Assembly (NCBI GenBank): GCA_018257865.1
Contig: JAEUBA010000311.1
Coordinates: 1 to 10,815, forward strand
Source of the DNA: Stereocaulon alpinum
Lineage: Eukaryota; Ascomycota; Lecanoromycetes; Lecanorales; Stereocaulaceae
Direction of reading: 5' to 3'
DNA: 10,815 nt
Shown here one piece after another: positions 1 to 8,966 of the stretch. Under the pieces are notes generated by a model. That model ran no database searches and had not been told where the DNA came from. It saw nothing but the letters and a program-made list of their open reading frames with translations. Made by a program: the position numbers and the translations under genes. Every line of letters starts with the position of its first letter. Positions within the stretch are counted from its first letter, which is position 1.

Positions 1-975
1 TACCTTCTTTAGGACCTAATCTAATTTAATAAGTTACCTCTTAACTATATTAATACTAATTATATACCCCTAGAATAGTTACTATCTCCTTATAACTCTA
101 ATTCTAAAGCTAGTAAATCGACCTTAGAACCTCCTAGTAATTTTAATATCTTTAGCCTTTAAGCTAAATATATACTATCTTAGGCTCCCTTAGGTCCCCT
201 AGCGAAATAATAGTATAAGGAAATAACTACTACTACCGCTTATCCCTAAAAGACTTAGCTAACTTAAAGACCTCTAAAGCCTATAACTCTCTTCCAAAAT
301 ATAAATACTAGTATTATAGTAGCTAAAGAATCTTATAGTAGTAGTAGGAGCTTCCTACTTACCTCTATCTCTATCTTAAAGTCTAACTTTAGGTACTCCT
401 AGTAGGTTAAGGAGATAGATAATTAGCTTATACTTAATAACTTAAAGCTTTTTACTATTAAAACCTAAGTAAAAGCCTATACTATAATTTATAATTAACT
501 TAGATTTAACGCTTAGAAAATTATAAAGAACCTTACTATAGTAGATAAGATTCTAATTAAAGTCTCCTTAAACTTTAAGCCTAAAGGGATTAGTATTTAT
601 ATTAAATTAGTATAATACCTCTATTTAATCTTTTTAGAATTCTCTAAGGATATCGCCGAATATACCTAGAAGTTTTAAGAGGTTAATACTAAACTTAAGG
701 AGCTTAACGCTAAAGTAGCCCTACTAGAACTATACCTAATTTACCTCTATCTTTTAGGACTTAGTAAAGCTTATAATACCTTTAAAATAGCTTATATTTA
801 AAGCTACGCCCTATTTAGCGTTAATAAAGTTAACTTTAATAAGGTCTCCTTAGCTGCTGCTAATAAAGAATAACGAATCTAGGCGTAATATAAGTACTCC
901 GGACTAGTAATATATACGGGTAGGAAGTCCGCTAAAGACTATAACTTTAGGAATAATAAGCCTTAGGAATACTAT
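1..975 (+). pseudogene. Truncated, RIP-mutated Ty1/copia gag fragment (copy A)
   Basis: This is a Gag relic read in the frame starting at base 1 and open to the left of the window. It aligns along its whole length to 1856-2902, with one 72-bp difference. The frame gives about 325 codons with many TAG/TAA codons of the kind RIP makes from CAG, CAA or TGG. Its right half resembles the Gag domain of fungal copia elements (UBN2/gag_2-type helical region, about codons 120-300). The match stops at 975, just where copy B begins its zinc knuckle, so this copy lacks all of pol. Compared with copy B it is generally richer in T and A (for example 45-52, 104-110 and 450-520), meaning more RIP rounds or longer exposure. 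It cannot encode a protein. Confidence 0.85.
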
Positions 976-1561
976 TAAAATTCGGGTATTCGATATCCTA
1001 AGGCTTAGTTATTAATAACTAAGGCTTAGCCCTAACCCTTATATATATCTCGTATAGTCGCACTTAGCTAGATAATTAAGTATTCTACCTATTATATTTT
1101 AATAGGTTATAAGCCTAGTTCGCTAGGTATTATAAGAACAGCTCTTCTTTTAGAATTATACTCCTCTAAAAATAGTTACTAACTCCTCTCTAACGTAAGC
1201 TACGTATATATATACTAAACCTCTAATACTTAGTCTTAGGTAATAACTCTTTAATCTTCGTACTATAAGATTAACTTATAGTAATAATAATCGACTAAAA
1301 AGAGGAGGCTAGGAACTCCTAGCTATTCTATTCTTTCTAAGGTTATTACTACTAAAAAGCACGCTAATAAGTACTACTAAGTAATCCCTTCTAGCGTACC
1401 TTAGTAGGTATCTATAAACTCCGAAGCTAAGCCCCTAAAAGCGATATCTAGCTTCTATAGTAAGAACACTAACCTATATAAGTAGAATTATCGAATTTTG
1501 TATTAAAAATAAGACTTTTTAGACGCTAGAAAGTAATTAATCGTTGATTACTAAGGGGGCT
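976..1561. other. Unassigned AT-rich spacer between the two gag copies
   Basis: No gene can be supported here. The stretch starts where copy A loses its match to copy B and ends before the frame leading into the second Gag-Pol. The plus frame beginning at 1291 reads as a short Lys/Arg-rich stretch (about codons 1291-1480) that could be a decayed coding end, but its stop density is no better than background. I found no similarity by eye to the sequence after the copia stop codon (6410-6720), so it is not recognisably the 5' LTR of copy B. It could be the remnant of another element, or LTR/leader sequence mutated beyond visual recognition. Confidence 0.4.
998..1029. repeat. 32-bp near-perfect palindrome
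   Basis: The core at 1005-1022, TTAGTTATTAATAACTAA, is an exact 18-bp palindrome. It extends to 32 bp (CTAAGGC... to ...GGCTTAG) with one mismatched pair. It lies 23 bases after the end of the copy A gag match. It could be a cruciform-forming site, a terminal or target relic of a lost element, or chance in TA-rich sequence. Confidence 0.6.
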
Positions 1562-1574
1562 AGGTCCTAACCCC
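1556..1574. repeat. Short hairpin (9-bp arms, one mismatch)
   Basis: GGGGCTAGG and CCTAACCCC face each other across a single T. The one mismatch would pair if it were reverted from a C-to-T or G-to-A change. It is followed by a 16-bp direct repeat, TAAAGGCTAGTATCCC, at 1587-1602 and 1613-1628. Both lie in the likely 5' leader of the downstream copia. No function can be assigned. Confidence 0.45.
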
Positions 1575-1855
1575 TTAATTTCTTCCTAAAGGCTAGTATC
1601 CCTAGCTATTATTAAAGGCTAGTATCCCCCGCTACCTTTCCTAATAAGTTAGAGGCTGGTATTACCCTAGCCGCTAGAATACTAAGGTCGAAATCCTTAG
1701 GAGATATCTATAAGATATCTGCTATTAGTATAGCTAGAAATCTATTATCTTCTTTATCTTCTAACTTAATACTATCTACTACTAATCTAAACCCTATCTA
1801 GTATATAAATACTATTACCTAGGTATACTACCGCTCTAAATATAAGTACTTCCGG

Positions 1856-2902
1856 TACCTTCTTTAGGACCTAATCTAATTTAATAAGTTACCTCTTAAC
1901 TACGTTAATACTAATTATATACCCCTAGAATAGTTACTATCTCCTTATAACTCCGATTCTAAAGCTAGTAAATCGACCCTAAAACCTTCTAGTAATTCTA
2001 ATATCTTTAGCCTTTAAGCTAAATATATACTATCTTAGGCTCCCTTAGGTCCCCTAGCGAAATAATAGTATAAGGAAATAACTACTACTACCGCTCGTCC
2101 CTAAAAGACTTAGCTAACTTAAAGACCTCTAAAGCCTATAACTCTCTTCTAAAATATAAATACCTATATTATAGCAGCTGAAGAGTCTCGTAGCAGTAGC
2201 GGTATTATAGTAGCTAAAGAATCTTATAGTAGTAGCGGTATTATAGTAGCTAAAGAATCTTATAGTAGTAGTAGGAGCTTCCTACTTACCTCTATCTCTA
2301 TCTTAAAGTCTAACTTTAGGTACTCCTAGTAGGTTAAGGAGATAGATAATTAGCTTATACTTAATAACTTAAAGCCTTTAACTACTAAAACCTAGGTAAA
2401 AGCCTATACTGCGATTTATAACCGACTTAGGTTTAACGCTCGGAAAATTATAAAGAACCTTACTATAGCGGATAAGATTCTAACTAAAGTCTCCTTAAAC
2501 TTTAAGTCTAAAGGGACTAGTATCTATATCGAATTAGTATAATACCTCTATTTAACCTCTTTAGAATCCTCTAAGGATATCGCCGAATATACCTAGAAGT
2601 TCTAAGAGGTTAATACTAAACTTAAGGAGCTTAACGCTAAAGTAGCCCTACCGGAACTATACCTAATTTACCTCTATCTTTTAGGACTTAGTAAAGCTTA
2701 TAATATCTTTAAAATAGCTTATATTTAAAGCTACGCCCTATTCGGCGCTAATAAAGTTAACTTTAATAAGGTCTCCCTAGCTACCGCTAATAAAGAATAA
2801 CGAATCCGAGCGTAATATAAGTACTCCGGACTAGTAATATTTACGGGTAGGAAGTCCGCTAAAGACTATAACTCTAAGAATAATAAGCCCTAAGAATACT
2901 AC
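1856..2902 (+). repeat. Direct repeat of 1-975 (gag segment of copy B)
   Basis: Starting with TACCTTCTTTAGGACCTAAT this segment matches base 1 onward, base for base, with offset 1855 up to the tandem repeat and 1927 after it. Nearly all differences are C/T or G/A, in both directions, as expected if two copies were independently mutated by RIP. A few transversions occur (for example 904 against the matching T in copy B). The left edge of the repeat is unknown because copy A runs off the window. Confidence 0.92.
2167..2274 (+). repeat. 36-bp tandem repeat, three units, in gag
   Basis: Units at 2167-2202, 2203-2238 and 2239-2274 each begin TATTATAG and encode 12 codons, so the array keeps the frame. 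Copy A has only one unit (312-347), which fully explains the 72-bp length difference between the two gag copies. Unit 1 still carries CAGCTG and CAG triplets where units 2 and 3 carry the TA-converted forms. Confidence 0.88.
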
Positions 2903-5900
2903 CCTTACTATAAGAAGCTTAAGCGAAAGGATACTTATCTAATTATAAAGTACTAGTAGCTTTACCCCGAAATAAAACTTAAAAAGTTTAAGTTTAAGGA
3001 TAAAAGGTCTAAGAAATAGAAGTTTAAATATAATAATAGCCTTATTAAAGGGCTAATATTTAGGACCCTTACTACTAATAGTAACTTTAATATTTAAGGT
3101 ACTAATATAAATAGGGTCCCTATAATTAATATTAGATATATAGCGGTAATAACGCTAGAAGTTAATCTATTAGGCCTAACTATTATTAATATAGGATATA
3201 TATAGTACTCGTTCTACTAGTACTTTAACTTTATAACCTTTAAGCCCGCTATTAGTACTCTAATTACTAGAATTAGTAGGGTATAGCTTAAGCCTACTAA
3301 GCGTAGGACGGTAAAGATCCTATACTTAGGGAAGAATATACTACTATATAATATCCTCTATATACCTAAGCTAGGGGTAAACCTCCTCTTAGGCTCTTAG
3401 CTAATAGATATTAGAATCTATATTAAATTTATTAAAAACGGCTATATAATCTTATACCCTAAGCTTAGTAATATAATTACTAAATAATAATTCGGCCTCT
3501 ATATATTAGAACTTCCTTAGGGGTAATAACTTATATTAAACGCGTATAATATACCTCCGGACGCTATCCGCTAGCTTTAGTACGCCCGTATAGGTTATAT
3601 AGGTTAATAAAATATAGATTAGCTACTTAATATAGCTACTAAAATAGACTTCTTAAAGAAATTCTTAAATAAATTAACCTATAAATACTATATTTTAGGC
3701 TACTATTAGTCTACCCTATATAAGGACTTTATTAAACTTAGAATACGCCTAATAGAATTTATTTATAGTAATATTATAGGACCTATTAAGCCTATTAGCT
3801 TTAATAGTAGTAAATAGGTAGTTACCTTTAAAGATAACTTTACCTACTACTCTAAAGTTTATTATATAAAATATAAATCGGAGCTTAGCGATCTATTCTA
3901 ATAGTTTTAGTATAAGTATAAGCGAGTAGGGCGCCTAATCTAATACCTATATATAAATAATAGGGGCGAATATATTAAAGGAACCTTTTAAGAATACCTT
4001 AACTTTAAAGGGATTATCTATAAGCCTATAGTACTTAGAAACCTAGAATAAAATAGGATTACTAAATATTTCGGGTAGGTCCTTATTAGATATACCTACC
4101 CTCTACTATTAGGCTCCGAACTTAATAAGTCTTTTTAGCCTAAAATTATAAAAATAGCTAATTACCTTACTATCCGGAGCTTAGTCGTAAAGCTTAGAAA
4201 GACCCTATATAAGGCCTTCTATAAGTATAAGCCCTATCTTAGGTACCTAAGAACCCTTAGCTCTAAAATATAAGTGCGAAACCGTCTCTAAAAGAAATTT
4301 ATAGATAAAAGTAACCCCTATTTCCTCTTAGGATATAAAGGGGATAGCTATATCTTTTACCTATAGTTACTAAAATAGCGCGCTATTATCCGCGCTATTA
4401 ATATCTATATATAGGAGAAACTGCCCTGCTTCTATAGGGGTAAAGAACCCCTAGCTAAATATTAACAGACCTCTACTTTAGGGGAGGTATATAATAAGAA
4501 TTAGAATTCTATTAACTTTAACTTAGATATATCCCTAGTATAATTACCTAACTAAGAATCCTTAGGAGAATTACCTCCTTTAGAAGGAGAATTACCTCCC
4601 TTACCCCTAACTTCTAGAGAAATAATATATTCTCCTTCTCTAAGCCTAAGTTTACTATTAATACTAAGCTCTTCGGCCCTATTATAGCTAGTATTACTAA
4701 TAATAATAGGTACTATAGAAGAATAAGAGATAACTTAAGTCCTAGTAATATACCTTAAGCTTAATATCCCTAATATATAGAACCTCTCGCCGGATCCCCT
4801 CTATAGGTATTTAGCAATCTCTCTACTAGCTTAGGCGAATTTAGCGGAACCCTATAAACCTAAAACCTACGCTAAAGTAATAGCTAATAATATATATAAA
4901 ATATAGTAGGAGCTTACTATAAATAACGAATTTAACTCCCTTATAACTAATAATACTTAGATACTAACGTTACCCTTAGATAGCTGGAAAGTTCTTAGGG
5001 GTAAATAGGTCTATACCTTAAAGTATAGCCCTAAAGGGGAAATTATATATTATAAGATACACTAGGTTATTTAAGGCTTTAAATAATAAAAAGGTCTTAA
5101 TTATAATAAGACTTTTACCTTAGTAGTTAAACCTATAAGCTATAAGGCTATATTTATAATTACCGCTATTATAGATTAGGACTTAGAGTAGATAGACGTT
5201 AAAATAGTATTCCTCTATAGGGATATAGAAGAGGAGATCTTTATAAAATAGCCTAAAGACTTTATTTAAAGGGAGGTAAAAGTTTACCGCCTAAATAAGG
5301 CTCTATACGGCCTAAAATAATCCCCTTAAGTATAGTATAATACCTTCGCTAGCTTTATAAACGCTAAATTAGGTATTATCCTATTAGAAGCTAACTTAAG
5401 TATATTTATTAACCCTAAAGATAAGACGCTAATTACCCTATATATAGACGATTTACTAATTATAGGCCCTAGTAAGGAAGCTATTTAAAGGGTTAAAGAT
5501 ACCCTTAACTATTAATTCTATATAATAGATTTTAGGCTATATAGCTATTACTTAGGGATAATAGTTACCTAAAACCGCTAATAATAAATACTATAACTAA
5601 GCTAAGAGGCCTATATTAAGAAAGTACTTTAGGACTTTAGCCTTTAGGAATATAAAGAAACTATAACCCTTATAGAGATAACTTACTATCTTAAAAAAGC
5701 CCCTAATAGTTTCTAAGCTAACGCCTAAGACCGCCTACTATATTAGAAGGCTATTAGGTCGCTAATATACGTAATACTAAAGACTTAACCTAATATTATA
5801 TACCCTATATTAGTAGTTAGTTACTATAGTATAAACCTAACGTAAGCTTATTAAGGAGTAGTTAAATAAATCTTCTAATATCTTAAGTTAATAATTAAAT

Positions 5901-6409
5901 ACTAATTAACCTTTTTAGGACTAATTTAGGTACTAATAGGCTATACTAACTCTAATTAAGCGGGAGATTATAATACGCGCTAATCTACCTTAGGTTATAT
6001 CTTTAATATAGGTAGCGGGGCTATTAGCTAGTTATTTAAATAATAACCTATTATAGCCCTTTCTACCTATAAGGCTAAATATATTAGTTAAACCTTAGTA
6101 TCTAAGGAAGCGGTATAGCTTTAAAACCTACTAAGGTAGCTTAAGCTTAGTAGCTAGGAACCTTAAGTAGTAATTATTTATAGAAATAATTAAAGCGCGA
6201 TCGCCCTTATAAAGAATCCGGAATTCTATACTTATAGTAAGTATATTAATATACGCTACTACTTTATTCGGGAGTAAGTTATAAATAGTATAATAGACCT
6301 CTACTATATACCTACTAAGTATTAAGTTACTAATAGGCTTACTAAACCTCTCTATAAGGATAAATTTATAGAGTTCTATAATAATTTAGGCTTAGAATAT
6401 ATCGCCTAA

Positions 6410-7005
6410 GGTAGAGCTTTAGTAGGAGTAACTACCTAAATCTAGTAAAAGTACCTCTAAGGATCGCGTATAAATATAACTCTATTAGGGTAACTATACT
6501 TAGATTATCCCTAAAGCTATTATTATATTTTATAATATCTATTAGCCCTATATACTACCTAACTAACTATTAGTAGGAAATTAGTATATATAAGATAATT
6601 ATTAGAATAAAAATTTAAATAACTGTATTTTGCTATTTTTCTAGAAAGTTTTAGTAGTAGTAGTAAAAGATAAGCTCTACTATCCTACTAAATACCGGGT
6701 ATTTAGGGTGAAAAGCAGTTATAACTAGTATATAGCAAATTAGTCGTTTTAGCGGACTATAATTTAATATATCTAGTATAAGTTAGTGCCCGTAATCTTT
6801 ATAGAAGATTAATAATTAAACCGGCTATATCTCGCTTATTTAATACTCAATTTACAAAATTTACTAAGTAGATTTAGAAAGTTCTCTATTTATAGTCTAA
6901 GCGGGCTTCTAATTCTAAGTAATAGCTATCTTAGACCTCTATACCAAGTAAAATCTAACCTCTAAGTAACTCTAACTAGCTGTAACCGTCCTGCGAGTAC
7001 TAGAC
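6410..7005. other. Gene-free gap: copia 3' UTR/LTR relic and Helitron 3' flank
   Basis: No coding frame is supported between the copia stop (6409) and the end of the minus-strand helicase. A purine-rich run just after the stop (about 6418-6434, AGTAGGAGTA) may be the mutated polypurine tract, so an LTR would be expected to begin near 6430. No matching 5' LTR is visible upstream of copy B, so LTR limits cannot be set. From about 6620 rightward CpA and TpG reappear at roughly a dozen sites in 400 bases, far more than in the copia body, suggesting weaker mutation there. Confidence 0.6.
6688..6706. repeat. Perfect inverted repeat, 9-bp arms
   Basis: CTAAATACC and GGTATTTAG flank a single G. It lies between the copia and the Helitron in the CpA/TpG-retaining patch. 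It resembles the small hairpins found near Helitron 3' ends, but no CTRR terminus lies at the right distance on the minus strand. Confidence 0.45.
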
Positions 7006-8755
7006 CTATAGTAGTACCTGCTTATAGACTAGGTTATTTATAAGCTTATACCTAATATACTTATCCGAATCCGGACTAATTATATATAGGTTCGACTCTA
7101 TAGTAACGCGCGAGTTACTAATATAGAATTATCTATAGGTAAATACTAAACGGGACCGTAGGTTAAGTCCTATATACTTTATTAACTAGCCCTACGACTT
7201 ATTAATAGTTATTACGAAGGCAGGGCGTATAGGGAACTACTTACGGGTAAATAGGGTAGGGATATACTTATTACTATCCTTAAATTATAAAGGGATCTTA
7301 TATAAGACTACCTCGCTACCGTCGAAACTCCTACCTATAATATTACCCTTAAGGACGTATCTCCTATATTTAGTAAGTAGAATACGGGTCCTATTATAGA
7401 GACGGGGTATATTAAGGTTCCTTATTAATATTACTAGCGTCCCCACCTTTAACCGTAGCTTATATAGTAGTAGTAAGGGCTTATAGAATTTATTCTAATA
7501 CTTATTAGGGAATATCTCGTTTTCCTTAGGGTTTACCGCTTAATCGAAACTCTAGTATTTATAGTAGTCGCCCCGTATACAGTTAAGAATATAGTTATTA
7601 ACTCTCTAGATATCCTTATTTATAATAGCTAGAATTACTTATTCAGTTAGATAGCACCGGTCTAGAAGATCTCTACTAATAGCGGGGTAAATCTTATTAA
7701 TTAGTACGTCTATAGTATTCCCTAGTAGGTATCTATATTTCTAAAGAGACTTCTTATCCTTAGTAATTAGGTTAACTATATTACCTTTACTATTACTAAT
7801 ATATAGGAGAGCTTTAGTAAATTCTACTATTCGCCGCCTACCTTCTTTAGTAAGACCTCTATTACTTAAACGTATATTAATAGTAAGCCGGAGGATAGTT
7901 ACCTTATCCTAAAACACCGCCTTCTAGATATAGGTATTAATAATAACGCCTATAGTCCCCCCTAGGACTACTAGTAAGGCCTAATAGAAATCGCCGTAAA
8001 AGTAAATAACCTTACTACTAAAGTAAGCCCTATTATTACCGTAAATATCCTATAAAGAACGGCTAATATATTTAATAGTAAAACGACTCTATATAAGTGC
8101 TTTATCCTAAAAGATAATATAAGCCCGCTTAATTAACTCTGCGAGATTAGTCCCTTTCTAAATACTATAACTAGACGTACTCTCAGCGTCTAATAGGACC
8201 TTAAATCGCGAATAGGTAGTACGTCTACTATCTAATAGGGTTATAGCGATACCTAAAGAGGCTATAGCTAAAGTAATACACTTCTAAGAACAGAGCTTCT
8301 TTAGAATAGTATTTTAGACTATAGTCTTCCTAGTACCGCTAGCGCTATTTAAAAAGAATAGTACGCCTATACTAAATTTATTATTCTTATTCTTATCTAC
8401 TACGGCTATAATCTTTTCGGCTGCTAGGTATTAGTTAGTATTAAACTTCTACTATTTAACTTCTATATCTTCTAGTATAATATTATAAGATATCTCCTCG
8501 CGGAGTAGACGGTTCTAGATTCGCGATTTATATAGAAGATCGAATAGAATAACGACCGGCGGAAGGTTAAATAGCTTTAGGCTGAGGCTGCTTTTAGCAG
8601 TTAACTAGTAGTCTAACTAGTCTAAAATTAAATATAGAGTATATTATTCAGCTTAAAATACTAGGTCTCGCACGCGTTCGTCCTTATAGCCCTAGAGGAT
8701 ATCTATACGATAGGCGAAATACTTATTTAATATATAGGTATAGTCGTCCGATATA

Positions 8756-8966
8756 CTATTTTAAAGATTAGAATATATAGGCTAGCTCGGATAGAGAATA
8801 TAGTTAGACTTAATTAAATATAGTCTAACCCGGATATAGAATATAGTCCGACTTAGATATAGACTACTATCTAACTTAGATATAGACTGCAGTCTAACTT
8901 AGATATAGACTATAGTCTAACTCGGATAGAAAAATAATAACTGCAGTAATAAAAATAGATATATAC
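8756..8966 (-). other. Candidate phase-2 intron within RepHel, filled by a minisatellite
   Basis: Rep and helicase halves read in different frames, and the sequence between them does not look like RepHel. On the minus strand the segment starts GTATAT at 8966 and ends AAAATAG at 8756. Removing these 211 bases joins KFKV to S-I-S-D-D in frame, which matches the usual conserved K..I.DD stretch of RepHel linkers. CTAAC (8807-8803) or CTAAT (8771-8767) could be the branch site. The alternative is a non-intron minisatellite insertion with a frameshift. Confidence 0.5.
8781..8929 (-). repeat. 23-bp minisatellite (about 4.8 clear units plus degenerate flank)
   Basis: Units on the plus strand are 8820-8842, 8843-8865, 8866-8888, 8889-8911 and partial 8912-8929, with the shared core AGTCTAACTTAGATATAGACT. 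Two more degenerate units lie at 8781-8819. Unit junctions make exact 14-bp palindromes, TAGACTGCAGTCTA (8883-8896) and TAGACTATAGTCTA (8906-8919). The 23-bp period is not a multiple of three, so copy-number change would break a coding frame; this favours an intronic or otherwise non-coding position. Confidence 0.85.

Larger units (their letters stand above)
1730..6409 (+). pseudogene. Ty1/copia Gag-Pol polyprotein, nearly full length, RIP-inactivated (copy B)
   Basis: This is the retrotransposon polyprotein (capsid, protease, integrase, reverse transcriptase, RNase H) read in one frame to the TAA at 6407-6409. Landmarks by codon from 1730: Gag about 45-390; Cys/His knuckle relic near 390-405, with Cys and His now Tyr; protease D(S/T)G relic at 3188-3196 (codon 487), Asp now Asn; GAG-pre-integrase HxRxGH-like run near 3569-3605; integrase D at 3770 (681), D at 3956 (743) and E at 4064 (779), the last two 35 residues apart and all three mutated (to Asn, Asn, Lys); RT motif ALYGLKQSP near 5311; YxDD box at 5441-5452 (1238), both Asp kept; RNase H GY.D-type motif near 5942. 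The order PR-IN-RT-RH is diagnostic of copia rather than gypsy. The start at 1730 is a guess: ATA there may be a former ATG, and the same frame is stop-free from about 1617 to 1798. About 1,559 codons is normal for the family. Dozens of in-frame TAG/TAA codons and no net frameshift were seen. Confidence 0.93.

Noticed and set aside
1291..1500. A separate basic protein on the plus strand
   Set aside because: The residues look protein-like (Lys/Arg-rich), but in-frame stop density is similar to non-coding parts and no family is recognisable.
1653..1670. TGGTATTACCC as a tRNA primer-binding site
   Set aside because: It begins TGG like many primer-binding sites, but no LTR end (CA or TA) precedes it, no matching 3' LTR was found, and it lies inside a stop-free frame.
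2894..2950. A canonical CX2CX4HX4C zinc knuckle in Gag
   Set aside because: The Tyr codons suggest a former CX2C pair and later His/Cys, but the spacing that fits best is longer (X8) than the canonical knuckle. I kept it only as a knuckle relic.
6688..6706. Rho-independent terminator
   Set aside because: The genome is fungal by its content, the stem is AT-rich, and no T-run follows in a useful position.
8781..8929. CRISPR array
   Set aside because: The repeats are 23-bp direct units without distinct spacers, inside a eukaryotic transposon gene; this is a minisatellite.
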